A DNA stretch of 64,000 bases from positions 1 to 64,000 of the forward strand of contig JAKLJW010000026.1 of assembly GCA_023150935.1 (NCBI GenBank). Direction: 5' to 3'. This DNA is from Candidatus Binatia bacterium (GTDB lineage Bacteria > Desulfobacterota > Binatia > HRBIN30). Shown piece after piece: positions 52,994 to 62,280 of this stretch. Position 1 is the first letter of the stretch. Each line of letters starts with the position of its first letter. The notes below the pieces were generated by a model. That model was not told where the DNA came from, searched no databases, and saw only the letters and a program-made list of their open reading frames with translations. A program made the translations under genes and the position numbers.

Positions 52994-55618
52994 TCAACCC
53001 GGAAAGCGCGACGGCCGCTCGAGGTGGGCGGCGAGGCGGGCTTCGAGGACGGCGAGTTCCGCAAAGCCGGGACCTCGCCGCACCAGGCGGTCGCGGCCTT
53101 TCGGGGCCTTGACGATGACGATGGCGCCGATCTCCGCGAGCCGACTCAAAGCGTTGCCGATGGTCACGTTGGAGTTGCCCTCCGGCCGTCCCACGTCGCC
53201 GAGGGCGACATAAGCGGCGAACCGCTTACCGGTTGCCTCGACTAACTGCTTGTACGGCACGGCCGCATCGGCCTTGATCTGCGCCACGGTCAGCGTCGCT
53301 ACCCAGTACGCCTCGCAGAAATTGTCGAGCAGATGCGCGGTTGCCCGCACGAGCGGATGGGCGCGGTCCGCACTCCCGCCGTCGACGGCGCCTTCGGTGT
53401 GAAAGTACGCCAGCACCCGGTCGAGCTCGGCGCCGATGGTCGGTCGCTCGGGCAGGGCGAACTCCCAGCGATACAGATCCAGCCACCACTCGACGTCTTC
53501 GCGCAGGGCCTGCCCGCGCAACCCCTTGCGCAGCGCGCTGGCGACCAGTGCCGCGAACAAAAAGAAGTGGATCGTGTTGTTCTTGTAGAAGTTCAGGCTC
53601 AGCCGCTTCTCCGCCGGTACCTCGACGATGCCGTCGTCGATCTGGACCCAGCGCACCAGGCCGGAGTATTCGAGGAATGTCAGCGTGTCCTTGCAGGTAG
53701 CCGCGTCCCGCTCCAGTCCCGCCGTGGTCGGCGCGTCGACGTGCCGCAGAAAGCGCAGCAGGAGCTGCACCGTCGCGAGGAAATGCGGATAGCGCCACGC
53801 GGTGTGGGTCGAATTGAGCAAGACGCTGGCGGCCAACGGCGTCGGGCCGACCACCGCGACCGAATTGACGTCGCGCAACAACCGGAATCCCAGCTTCTGC
53901 GTGAAGCGGCGCTGCTCTTCCGCGATTGCCGGATCGTGCGCACCTTTCTGGAACCGCTCCAGTCGGTCGCCCATCGCCTCGCGCAAAGAGATCGGGTCTG
54001 CAAACGACACGTGCACCGCACCGCGCTTCTTGTGGAGAATCTTGCGTGCCTCGAGGAGTCCGAAGAGGGTTTCCTTCTTTTTCGTCTCCCCGACCAGTTC
54101 GCGCTGATAAGCTTCTTCCTCGACGACCCGCTCGTACTGAATCGACACCGGGACGAAGTAGAGGTCGTAACGGGCCCCGCTGACGAAGGCGTCGACGATC
54201 GTGCCGAGCATCCCCAGCTTCGGCGTCAATATCTTCCCGGTCCGGCTCCGTCCGCCTTCGATGAAGAACTCCTGCGTGTAACCCTGCCGGACGAGAAAGG
54301 TGATGTAGCTGCGAAACACCGCCCGATAGAGTTCGTTGCCCTCGAACGAGCGCCGCACGAAGTAAGCTCCGGCACCCCGAAACAGCGGACCGAGCGGCCA
54401 GAACGAGAGGTTGATGCCCGCGAAAATGTGCGGCGGACTCAAGTAGTTGCGGTGGAACAGGTACGAGAGCACGAGGTAGTCGAAGTGGCTGCGGTGACAG
54501 GGCACCAGTACGACGGGACCCTGCTTGACGCACTCTACGACCTTCTCGATCCCGCGATACTCGAGGCCATGGAAGATGCGCGGCCATAGGCGGTCGAACA
54601 GCAGTTCGATCAGCGCGAAGTAGCCGCCGCTGAAGTTGGCGGCGATCTCGTCGAAGTATCGTTCCGCCTGACGCCACAGGCGGGACTCGGGCTCGCGCAC
54701 TTCGCCGGCCCTGAGGTGCACGATCGCCGCCAGCTCGCGGTCCTGCAAGACGATGCGGCGCACCGTTTCCCGCGGCAACAGCGCCGGTCCCCAGACCACG
54801 CGTTCCTCGCGATACAGAAAGATCTGCAGCGCGCGCGCCACCCGGCGCAGCAGACGGTCCGGCCCCTCGGCGGCATAGCGCCGCGTCCATTCCTGCACAT
54901 CGATCTGCTTGCCGACGGTAATGCCGGTTTCGTGCGCGTTCCACAGCAGCGACAGAAGACGCTTCATCTCGCCGGGGAACTCCTGCACGCTGTAGAAGAG
55001 CGCCGGCAGACGGGCGTCCTTGCGCCGGAAACCGCGCCCGCGGAGCACCGCGATCGGCACCAGAAACACGTTCCCGCCGCCGGCCGCCCCCGCCTCCATG
55101 ACTTCGCGCAGGTAGTTGACCCCGGCGGGCGTCGGGCCGGTCCAGGCGCGCTGCAGACCATCCTTGACGACGCTGCGGGAGCGGCTGCGCATGAACACCA
55201 GTACGGGCCTTCCCTGCCGGACGAGACGCCCGCAGCGCTGTCGTTCGACCGCGGCGCGTTCCGCGTGCACATGGGCACCGCGATGCCGCAGACGGGAGCG
55301 AACGATGGCAATGAGCTCCCGCAACGGACGCAACCATGCCGTCTGCAAGTCGGCGACGAAGTGCGGCAACGGCAGTCCCTCGCGGAGCAGGATGGACGCG
55401 ACGAGCATGAAATCGACCAGCGAGCGGTAGCGCATGACGTAGACGAGGCTGCCCCGCGCCGCGAGGCCGCGCAGGTGCTCCACCACGTCGGGATCGACAC
55501 GCACGTGAACGAAGAACCGGCGGGCGAGAAAGCCGGCCCAGAATCCGAAGCGTGTCAGCGGCCCCGGCTCGGACTCCGCCAGCGGGGTGAAAGCTGTCGA
55601 GGTTTCCGCCTTGCCCAT
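52994..55618 (-). CDS. plsB: Glycerol-3-phosphate 1-O-acyltransferase
   Basis: An 874-residue PlsB-type acyltransferase starting phospholipid synthesis by acylating sn-glycerol-3-phosphate at the membrane. The four acyltransferase blocks are present: HRSHFDYL around residue 375 (catalytic H-x4-D), the GAYFVRRSF region, FFIEGGRSRTGK and the VPVSIQYERV segment. The C-terminal half is the long helical region of bacterial/mitochondrial GPATs. ATG 55618 opens the gene; size matches E. coli PlsB (~800 aa). It is transcribed toward the DUF151 gene with a 107-bp gap. Confidence 0.95.
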   Translation of the reverse strand: MGKAETSTAFTPLAESEPGPLTRFGFWAGFLARRFFVHVRVDPDVVEHLRGLAARGSLVYVMRYRSLVDFMLVASILLREGLPLPHFVADLQTAWLRPLRELIAIVRSRLRHRGAHVHAERAAVERQRCGRLVRQGRPVLVFMRSRSRSVVKDGLQRAWTGPTPAGVNYLREVMEAGAAGGGNVFLVPIAVLRGRGFRRKDARLPALFYSVQEFPGEMKRLLSLLWNAHETGITVGKQIDVQEWTRRYAAEGPDRLLRRVARALQIFLYREERVVWGPALLPRETVRRIVLQDRELAAIVHLRAGEVREPESRLWRQAERYFDEIAANFSGGYFALIELLFDRLWPRIFHGLEYRGIEKVVECVKQGPVVLVPCHRSHFDYLVLSYLFHRNYLSPPHIFAGINLSFWPLGPLFRGAGAYFVRRSFEGNELYRAVFRSYITFLVRQGYTQEFFIEGGRSRTGKILTPKLGMLGTIVDAFVSGARYDLYFVPVSIQYERVVEEEAYQRELVGETKKKETLFGLLEARKILHKKRGAVHVSFADPISLREAMGDRLERFQKGAHDPAIAEEQRRFTQKLGFRLLRDVNSVAVVGPTPLAASVLLNSTHTAWRYPHFLATVQLLLRFLRHVDAPTTAGLERDAATCKDTLTFLEYSGLVRWVQIDDGIVEVPAEKRLSLNFYKNNTIHFFLFAALVASALRKGLRGQALREDVEWWLDLYRWEFALPERPTIGAELDRVLAYFHTEGAVDGGSADRAHPLVRATAHLLDNFCEAYWVATLTVAQIKADAAVPYKQLVEATGKRFAAYVALGDVGRPEGNSNVTIGNALSRLAEIGAIVIVKAPKGRDRLVRRGPGFAELAVLEARLAAHLERPSRFPG

Positions 55619-55873
55619 GAGAGGGCAACTCTAGCACGCCATGCCATTCGCTGCCCGCGGATTCACGTCCATGAACCGTCATCGCAGGTCGAGGTGTCCT
55701 TCAAGCCGGCTCCTGGCGAGGGAATTCTCGGCGCCGGCGGCTGCCCGCGACCCGAGGTAGGGACGCATCGACGCCGTGCCCCTGGTGCGCCCGGCAAGAC
55801 AAGACCCGGGTAAAGACAAGCGGTGCGCCAGTAAGGTAGAGGGGAGAGGAAGCCCGGTGTAGAGGAGGACCAG

Positions 55874-56314
55874 ATGTCGCTTTCCATGAGCAAAGCCGAG
55901 CGCGAAGCGTTTCTTGCCGACGTTCACGTTGCCGTGCTCAGTGTCGCGCGCCCGGATCGGCCGCCGCTGACCGTACCGGTATGGTACGCCTACGAGCCGG
56001 GCGGCGACATCTGCATCGCCACCGGGGCGCAGGCCAAGAAGACCGGGTGCATTCGCGCCGCCGCACAAGCGAGCCTGTGTGTGCAAACCGAGACGCCGCC
56101 GTACAAGTACGTCACCGTCGAGGGTCCCACGACGATTGTCCCGCTCGACGACGACGCGTTCGTCCGGCGCGTGGCCCACCGTTATCTCGGGGAGCAGGTC
56201 GGCGACTACTACGTGCAGTCGACGGCCGCCGAGCGCGCCCGGTCCGGCGAAGTTCTCATCCGGATCACCCCGCGGCGCTGGTTAACGGTCGACTACGCGA
56301 AGATGGGCGGGTGA
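55874..56314 (+). CDS. PPOX-class flavin/F420-binding protein (pyridoxamine 5'-phosphate-oxidase-like)
   Basis: A 146-residue split-barrel protein. It opens with MSKAEREAFLADVHVAVLSVARPDRPPLTVPVWYAYEPGG, the family pattern in which strand 1-2 ends with R-P-P-x-x-x-P-V-W. This is followed by AQAKKTGCIRAAAQASLCVQ and VTVEGPTTIV. It likely binds FMN or F420 and either reduces a small substrate or acts as a general oxidoreductase. The GAGGAGG site is 6 bp before the ATG. With two LLM enzymes elsewhere in the window it fits an F420-using host. Confidence 0.85.
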   Translation: MSLSMSKAEREAFLADVHVAVLSVARPDRPPLTVPVWYAYEPGGDICIATGAQAKKTGCIRAAAQASLCVQTETPPYKYVTVEGPTTIVPLDDDAFVRRVAHRYLGEQVGDYYVQSTAAERARSGEVLIRITPRRWLTVDYAKMGG

Positions 56315-56447
56315 GTGACGATGCCCGGGAACTCGTGAATGCAAAACCGGGGAATTGCCGGCGCTGCCGGCCTTCGGCGATCTCACAAATGCGCTCACCG
56401 GCCTACCGGTGCCATGGACTGTCAATGGGCCGCGAGAAACCGCGTTC

Positions 56448-56581
56448 AGAGTCTGTCGATAAACGGCCAAACCCGGCTTCGACAAGCTCAGCCTGAGCGG
56501 TGGTGGAATTGATTTCATTGGGTTTTTCTGCGCTCACCCTGAACTCGTCGAAGGGTGAACGGGAGTTTATCGACAGTCTCT
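56448..56581. repeat. Inverted-repeat element with 17-bp ends (MITE-like)
   Basis: The left end AGAGTCTGTCGATAAAC and the right end GTTTATCGACAGTCTCT pair at 16 of 17 positions. The interior holds a second inverted pair around CTTCGACAAGCTCAG and CTCGTCGAAGGGTG. The element is 134 bp and non-coding; it fills part of the 325-bp gap between the PPOX and DUF4136 genes, where nothing else is recognised. Confidence 0.7.
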
Positions 56582-56639
56582 TCAGGCGGATCACCCGGAG
56601 GCCGACCGGAAACCCCCTCGCCCCGAAGCCCCCAAACCC

Positions 56640-57221
56640 TCAATCCCCCTCCTCCACCGCCACCGGTATGCGACCGCCGACGCGGGGGAAATGCGTCAGT
56701 AGCTGTCGCATTACCTCGGCGATGCGGTCGTCGTCGAAGCCATCCTCGATCACCACCGACGCCGTGCCCCGCCAGACCATTTGTCCCGTGCCGGCGTCGT
56801 CTATCGTCACGAAGAACACCCCTTCCTCGTACCCGAGCACGAAGGCTTCCGACGGCCCCTGCCGTCCGCCGGTGTCGCGGTAACCGATGTAATCGCCGAT
56901 GCTGTCCGTGGTCCGGCGCTGACACTTCAATCGCACACTGAGGCGCAAGTCCGGCCGCGACGGGTCGAGTCCGTATCCCTTGCCGTTGAGATCGCCGTCG
57001 ACCGTGGTGCGCAGGCGCCACTGCAGCAACGGGATGTCCAACCGCGGGCCGTAGCAGTCGACCTGCGGATCGCCCTTCCAACCGTAAGTCCGGTAAAGCG
57101 AGAAGGGCGCCGTCGGGTCGTATTCGCTACCCACCGTCACTTTCTTCCCGGTGCATCCCCCGCCGGCCGCGACCAACATCGCCACGACCATCGCCGCACG
57201 CCGCAGGCTCCGGTTCAACAT
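56640..57221 (-). CDS. DUF4136 lipoprotein
   Basis: A 193-residue exported lipoprotein. The lipobox is VAAGGGC, with Cys near residue 23. The body has the DUF4136 pattern FSLYRTYGWKGDP at the start, then KGYGLDPSRPDLRLSVRLK in the middle and the AGTGQMVWRGTASVVIEDGF segment, with VMRQLLTHFPRVG at the end. The family is widespread, of unknown role, in outer-membrane-facing lipoproteins of Gram-negatives. ATG 57221 (MLNRS) starts right after the kinase-fold gene end on the same strand (17-bp gap). Confidence 0.88.
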   Translation of the reverse strand: MLNRSLRRAAMVVAMLVAAGGGCTGKKVTVGSEYDPTAPFSLYRTYGWKGDPQVDCYGPRLDIPLLQWRLRTTVDGDLNGKGYGLDPSRPDLRLSVRLKCQRRTTDSIGDYIGYRDTGGRQGPSEAFVLGYEEGVFFVTIDDAGTGQMVWRGTASVVIEDGFDDDRIAEVMRQLLTHFPRVGGRIPVAVEEGD

Positions 57222-57238
57222 GTCCCCATCCCTTCCGC

Positions 57239-58204
57239 TCAGCGGCGCACCGGGCCGGGCAGGATGAAGTTGTAGCGCTGCCGCAAGAGACGCGTGCGCA
57301 CGAACCGGTCGAGGCGCCGCAGCTTCAGGTACAGCTCCAGCAGCTTCGCGTCCTTCTCGTAGTAACGATCGACCTCCCCACGTTCCAAAGGCCGGGCACC
57401 GAGGTCCGCACCCTCGCTCCCCAGCCACGCATTCACCCGCTCCAGGACCAGCGGAATCCGGTCGGGACGGCCCTCCTTGTGGAAGTTGCCGAGCAGGTCG
57501 AGCAGTAGAGTGTGCGGGCGGAAGTAATCGTCGATGTACGCCTGCACGGCGCGCGACCGGCGATAGAACGGCCGGATCGGCGCCGGCGCCGGCGCCAGGA
57601 AGAGCTCGATGTCGATTTCGTCGATGCCGTCCCGGCGCAAGTACGGGGTCCCGACGTCGAGCAGCACGGGCTCTCCCGGAATGCCGCCGGCAAGCGGGAA
57701 CTGCCAGTTGGAGATCTGGCCATCGACCGCCACCGTATACCCGTCGGTGCGTGCGCGGTTGGCCAGCAGGATGCGCCGGAACCACGGCAACAGGCGATCG
57801 ACGCAGGCGAGCAGCGTCGCTTCGGACGCATCGCGCAGCACGCCATGTCCCAGCTCGGCGGCGGGAACGCAGGGCTGGACAAGATAGACGACCGGCCCGC
57901 CGGCAGGGGTGTGCACGGGGACGGCCGTGGTCTCGACGATGGCGAGCCCCAGCCCGCCGAGTTCTCCGATGTACCGGGCGACGACGTCGACGTACGCGGC
58001 CGCCCTGCCGTCGTCGCGAAAACCGGCCATGCGCTTGCAGACCATGCCTTCGAGGTTCGGCACCGCAAAGACCGTGGAAACCTCGCCGTAGCCAACGATG
58101 CGTGCCCCACCCACTGTCGGCCGCGCCGGATCGAGGCGGGCCTCGAACTCCTGTAGGAGATCGACGACCCGGGACGGCGCCGGCGAGGTAGCAAGTGTGC
58201 TCAT
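57239..58204 (-). CDS. Uncharacterised protein-kinase-fold protein
   Basis: A 321-residue protein with a kinase-like pattern although no named family is certain. Residues 38-45 (VGYGEVSTVFAV) resemble a nucleotide-binding loop. Lys57 (MVCKRMAG) sits as the ATP lysine and a hinge-like segment (YLVQPCV) follows. Asp161 with Asn166 (VAVDGQISNW) fits the D-x4-N catalytic loop, and Asp183 in LLDVGTP replaces the DFG motif. The C-terminal ~100 residues are helical and basic. It overlaps the upstream aminotransferase gene by 4 bp (ATGA), so it is coupled to it; a shared substrate is likely but unknown. Confidence 0.7.
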   Translation of the reverse strand: MSTLATSPAPSRVVDLLQEFEARLDPARPTVGGARIVGYGEVSTVFAVPNLEGMVCKRMAGFRDDGRAAAYVDVVARYIGELGGLGLAIVETTAVPVHTPAGGPVVYLVQPCVPAAELGHGVLRDASEATLLACVDRLLPWFRRILLANRARTDGYTVAVDGQISNWQFPLAGGIPGEPVLLDVGTPYLRRDGIDEIDIELFLAPAPAPIRPFYRRSRAVQAYIDDYFRPHTLLLDLLGNFHKEGRPDRIPLVLERVNAWLGSEGADLGARPLERGEVDRYYEKDAKLLELYLKLRRLDRFVRTRLLRQRYNFILPGPVRR

Positions 58205-59448
58205 GTCAAGCCGGCCCGGCAGCGCTCGACGCCGGCCGTGAAACGCCGCAGGCTTTCGTCACAGAAGGCGCGATCGATCAGCAGCCCCGCCTTGAACTGC
58301 AAGACCGACCAGTCGTAACCCGCAAACATCGCCCACAGGCCGCTATCGTAGAGCGCCTTGCTCATCAGCATACCGCCCTGGGGGTGCGCAAAACGCAGCC
58401 CGAAGATGAGACCCTTCTGGCGGATCTCCACGAGCCAGTCGGGAAAGCGCTCCCGAATCCTGTGCAGACCCGCGCCCAGGTACTCCGACATCGCCCGCAC
58501 GTTGTCGACGGTGTCGGGCCGCGTCGTGATCTCCAGCACCGTTTGCGCGACACGACAACCGATCTCGGCGCCGCCGAAGGTCGAAACGTGCGCCCAACCG
58601 TCCTCCTGCAGCCACGCCGCCGCACGGGAGTTCAAGACCGTCGCCGCGATCGGATACATCCCGCCCGACAAGCCCTTGCTGGTGACCAGGATGTCCGGCT
58701 CCACGCCGTAGCACTCGACGCCCCAGAGCCGCCCGGTCCGCCCCAGACCGGTCTGCACCTCGTCGGCGATGTACAGCGAACCGTAACGCGCACACAGATC
58801 CTTCACGCCCGACAGGTAGCCCTCGACCGGCATCGGAAAACCGTACGTCGCCGGAATCGTTTCGATGATGACCGCCGCCACGTCGCCCGTCGCCAGCGCC
58901 GCCGCCATGGCATCGAGGTCGTTAAACGGCACGTGGACGAAGTCGCCGGGGGCGCCGCCGCTCAGGAACATGTTCGCGTACTTCTCGTCGCCGGCACCGA
59001 GCGCCAGGCCGGTGTGTCCGTGGTATCCGCCGTGAATCGACACGATGGTGCGACGGCGAGTGGCGTGCCGCGCGCTCTTGATGGCCAGATCGACGGCCTC
59101 CCCGCCACCGCTGCCGAATACCGTGTACTGAAGATCGCCCGGCGTCAGGCGGGCCAGCTCCGCCGCCAGCTCCGCCCGCGCCACGCTGGGGAAGTGATGA
59201 TTGCCGATGTCCAGCGTGTCCATCGCGGCGCGCAGCGACTCCACGACCTCCGGATTGCGGTGTCCGAGGTTGAACACCCCGCCGTTGAGATGGAAGTCGA
59301 GCAACTCGCGTCCGTCGAGGTCCCAGATGCGGTAGCCCTCGCGGCGGCCGATGACCAGATCGATCCCGAGGCCCTGAAACGTACGGGTCCGCCCGGGACA
59401 AACATGACGTTCGGCCAGGTCGAAGATCCGCCGCTTGTCTTCGGTCAT
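58201..59448 (-). CDS. Class III PLP-dependent aminotransferase
   Basis: A 415-residue fold-type I PLP enzyme of the omega/ornithine aminotransferase group. The N-terminal GYRIWDLDGRELLDF and VFGSGGGEAVDLAIKSARHATRR contact substrate and PLP phosphate. SIHGGYHGHTGLALGA is the cofactor-ring region, IADEVQTGLGRTG holds the Asp that binds the PLP nitrogen, and Lys258 (TSKGLSGG) is the Schiff-base lysine. The acyl or amino acceptor is unknown. It is coupled to the kinase-fold gene, which suggests a phosphorylated amino intermediate, as an inference from synteny only. Confidence 0.9.
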   Translation of the reverse strand: MTEDKRRIFDLAERHVCPGRTRTFQGLGIDLVIGRREGYRIWDLDGRELLDFHLNGGVFNLGHRNPEVVESLRAAMDTLDIGNHHFPSVARAELAAELARLTPGDLQYTVFGSGGGEAVDLAIKSARHATRRRTIVSIHGGYHGHTGLALGAGDEKYANMFLSGGAPGDFVHVPFNDLDAMAAALATGDVAAVIIETIPATYGFPMPVEGYLSGVKDLCARYGSLYIADEVQTGLGRTGRLWGVECYGVEPDILVTSKGLSGGMYPIAATVLNSRAAAWLQEDGWAHVSTFGGAEIGCRVAQTVLEITTRPDTVDNVRAMSEYLGAGLHRIRERFPDWLVEIRQKGLIFGLRFAHPQGGMLMSKALYDSGLWAMFAGYDWSVLQFKAGLLIDRAFCDESLRRFTAGVERCRAGLT

Positions 59449-59715
59449 GCGATTACCTCCGGCGCCGCCGCCACTGTTGCGGCGACAGCCGGTTATGCCG
59501 CGGCGCGGGCAGCAGAGGCAAGGTCGGGACGAACCGGGGGGCTGGAGGCGGCGGGACTGAGCTACCAGGTCCTGGATTGCTTGCCGGGCGCGAAGAACTC
59601 AGATGGGGAGGGCGAGGCTCCAGCCGAGGCGCGCCGTGCGCGCAAACCCGGAATTCGTAAATGAGGGTGAGCGGGTCGCATGTAGAATACGTTGGCGAAT
59701 TTATGAACCAGAGGA
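59449..59715. other. Intergenic region with a dispersed GGCGAGGCTCC repeat
   Basis: No gene is seen between the aminotransferase and the repeat at 59716. Bases 59605-59635 carry GGGGAGGGCGAGGCTCCAGCC, the same short repeat as at 26894-26922 and 45390-45417. The rest is GC-rich sequence without clear structure. Confidence 0.5.
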
Positions 59716-59919
59716 CTAAGTACTCCGGTTCATTAGTCCGGCGACGTATTCCGTTCGTCCCGAGTAGCGCCATCTTTTCGGCGGCGTATCGAGGGGCGGG
59801 GCCGCAAAGCCGCTCGCCAGGCTGCCCCTCGATACGCCCCTGAGAAAACGGGGCTACTCGGGGCGAACGGGAAGCGTCGTACGGAATACGTCGCCGTAAT
59901 TGTGCCCATCACTACTAAG
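59716..59919. repeat. 204-bp palindromic repeat, copy 2
   Basis: This copy differs from 42155-42358 at one base only (C at 59912). Flanking DNA is unrelated on both sides, so the copied unit is sharply bounded by CTAAG on both ends. The right edge is 69 bp before the amidase start. It may contribute to transcription termination or to RNA structure, but no transcript direction is implied. Confidence 0.85.
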
Positions 59920-59988
59920 CTGTTGCCAGGATCGCCAACGACAAGCAATGAATAACGAACGACGAACTCATTACGTGGAGGCACATTC

Positions 59989-61392
59989 ATGGCAGACGAG
60001 CTCTGGCAACGTGGTGCGGCGGATCTGGTAGGGGCGATTCGGAAGAAGGAGGTATCGAGCCGCGAGGTGCTCGAAGGACATCTGGCGCGGGTTGCGGCGG
60101 TGAACCCGCGGCTCAACGCGATTACCGAGGTCATGGCCGGCGAAGCTCGGGCGGCCGCAGATGCGGCCGATGCGGCACTGGCCCACGGCGACGCCGTCGG
60201 TCCCCTGCACGGCGTGCCGATCAGCGTGAAGGTTAATATCGACGTTGCCGGCACCGCCACCACGTCGGGCATGCCGGCATTTGCGGACGATCGACCGGCC
60301 GGCGACGCGCCGCTGGTGGCGCGGCTCCGGGCCGCAGGCGCGATTCCGTTTGCACGGACCAACATGCCCGACCTCGGCCTGCGCTGGCATACCGACAGCT
60401 CGCTGCACGGCGTGACCCTCAACCCGTGGGACCGTACGCGCACACCGGGCGGCTCCAGCGGCGGCGAGGCGGCGGCCATTGCCACCGGCATGAGTCCGCT
60501 CGGCATCGGCAACGACGTCGGCGGTTCGGTACGCTGGCCCTCGCAGTGCTGCGGCACGGTGGCGCTGCGGCCCACCCTGGGCCGGATGCCCCATTACGAT
60601 TCCACCATACCGCTGGAAGTCCCGGTCGCGTTCCGCATGTTTCTCACCGACGGTCCGATCGCGCGGCACGTTCGCGATCTGCAGCTCGCCCTCGCTGTCG
60701 CCGGAGGAGCCTCGCCTTACGATCCCTGGTCGCTCGCTCCGGCGCCGGGAGCCGTGCGGGCGCCGCTGCGCATCGCCGTCACCGCCGACCCGGGCGGTCT
60801 CGGTTGCGATGCCGCCATCGCCGCCGGCGTGCGCAAGGCCGCCGATTTGCTGCGCGACGCCGGCGCCGTCGTCGAAACGATCGACCCGCCGGCGGTCGCC
60901 GAAGCGCATGAGCTGTGGGGCATGCTGCTCGGCGCCGAAACGCGTACGCTGATCGTTCCGATCGCGCAGGCCATGGTCTCTGCCGATGCAATGGCGGTAA
61001 TCGAATTCATGCTCGCCGGCTTCCCGCCCGTCGACCTGGTGGCCTACATGGAGGGCCTTTCCCGGCGCTCGCGCATAGCCCGCGAATGGGCGCTCTTTTT
61101 CGAGCGCTACGACGTCGTCCTCGGCCCGGTCGGCTGCAAGCCGCCGTTCCCGGTAGGCTACGATCTGACCGCCGCCGGAATGAACGACATCATGACCAGC
61201 ATGCGGCTGGTAACGACGTGCAACCTGCTCGGCCTGCCGGTCGCTGTGGTTCCCGTCGGGGTCGCAGACGGTCTGCCGCAGGCTGTACAGCTCATCGGTG
61301 GGCGTTACCGGGAAGATAACTGCCTGGCGGCCGCGCAGCTCATCGAGGATCGCTGCGACACCATCACTCCCATCGAGCCACGCCTCACGTGA
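59989..61392 (+). CDS. Amidase-signature family enzyme
   Basis: A 467-residue amidase. The Ser-cisSer-Lys triad is seen as Lys81 (VPISVKVNID), Ser156/157 in the PGGSSGGEAAAI signature, and the nucleophile Ser180 in GNDVGGSVRWP. This fold hydrolyses carboxamides, including GatA substrates, nicotinamide, indole-acetamide and fatty-acid amides. No GatB/GatC lies nearby, so a catabolic amidase is more likely than tRNA transamidation. GGAGG lies 7 bp before ATG 59989. It is convergent with the trehalose operon. Confidence 0.92.
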   Translation: MADELWQRGAADLVGAIRKKEVSSREVLEGHLARVAAVNPRLNAITEVMAGEARAAADAADAALAHGDAVGPLHGVPISVKVNIDVAGTATTSGMPAFADDRPAGDAPLVARLRAAGAIPFARTNMPDLGLRWHTDSSLHGVTLNPWDRTRTPGGSSGGEAAAIATGMSPLGIGNDVGGSVRWPSQCCGTVALRPTLGRMPHYDSTIPLEVPVAFRMFLTDGPIARHVRDLQLALAVAGGASPYDPWSLAPAPGAVRAPLRIAVTADPGGLGCDAAIAAGVRKAADLLRDAGAVVETIDPPAVAEAHELWGMLLGAETRTLIVPIAQAMVSADAMAVIEFMLAGFPPVDLVAYMEGLSRRSRIAREWALFFERYDVVLGPVGCKPPFPVGYDLTAAGMNDIMTSMRLVTTCNLLGLPVAVVPVGVADGLPQAVQLIGGRYREDNCLAAAQLIEDRCDTITPIEPRLT

Positions 61393-61431
61393 GCTGCCGC
61401 TGCCGCGCGGACGAATCCGGTGCACCTGGCT

Positions 61432-62280
61432 TCAAACCACCACTTCGCGGCGACGGGCCAGCAGCGCGCACAGAAAGGTGAGGACCGCTCCCGGGCCTTC
61501 GAGTCGGCAGCGGGCCCAGGTCGGCTTCTCCAAAGGCCCGACGCGAACCGTCACCGCAGCGGCCGGCAAACGGCGAAAAGCGTCCTCGTCGGTCTCGTCG
61601 TCGCCGACGTAAACGGCTTCCTCCCCGGGTTCGAGCAGAGTCAGCACGGCCGAGCCTTTGTCGCCGCGTTCCGGCCGGATCTCGACCACCTCGTGACCGT
61701 AGACGACGCGCAGGGCCAGCCCCTCGCGCTGCGCGGCTTCCGCTTCCTCCTCCGCCAGCGCGCGCATCGTATCGCCGTCGCGCTCGCTGGCGAGTCGATA
61801 GTGGCACGCCAGCGCCAGACCTTTGTCTTCGATCAGCACGCCGCGCAGGCCCCCCACCCGATCGAGCAGCCGCCGGCGTATGTCCGCAATGCCGGTGCGG
61901 ACGGCGTCCAGATCGAGCGGCACGGTCAGGGGCTCCCCGGGGCACTGCCGCTCGAGGCCGTGCACGCCGAGGTAATATGCGCTGGCGACCTCCAGTCGGG
62001 TTCGTATGTCCTCCACCGTGCGCCCGGTTACGATGGCGACCCGCACCCGGGGCAGCAGGGCGAGTTCGGAGAGAACCGTCGCAACCCCGGGTAGCGGTGC
62101 CGCCGCATCGGGGGTCGGCGCAATCGGCGCCAGCGTGCCGTCGAAGTCGACGCAACACAGCAGCGGCCCGCCTCCCACGCGCATCGCCAACTCTACCGGG
62201 TCGTCGTAGCCGTTCATGTCCGCGTTACCGTAGCCGCGCCGAGGACCGAGACCCGGCGGAGCGCTGCGACGCTCGGGCAT
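61432..62280 (-). CDS. otsB: Trehalose-6-phosphate phosphatase-like HAD hydrolase
   Basis: A 282-residue HAD-superfamily phosphatase. Motif I is Asp45-x-Asp47 (CVDFDGTLAPIAPTP), motif II has VAIVTGRT, and motif IV is GDDETDEDAFRRL. The cap-domain segment LGVHGLERQ is a trehalose-phosphatase hallmark. It should remove the phosphate from trehalose-6-phosphate. ATG 62280 overlaps the stop of the GT4 gene (TGATG), so both are coupled. It is the third gene of the trehalose operon; no GT20 OtsA is present in the window. Confidence 0.9.
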   Translation of the reverse strand: MPERRSAPPGLGPRRGYGNADMNGYDDPVELAMRVGGGPLLCCVDFDGTLAPIAPTPDAAAPLPGVATVLSELALLPRVRVAIVTGRTVEDIRTRLEVASAYYLGVHGLERQCPGEPLTVPLDLDAVRTGIADIRRRLLDRVGGLRGVLIEDKGLALACHYRLASERDGDTMRALAEEEAEAAQREGLALRVVYGHEVVEIRPERGDKGSAVLTLLEPGEEAVYVGDDETDEDAFRRLPAAAVTVRVGPLEKPTWARCRLEGPGAVLTFLCALLARRREVVV

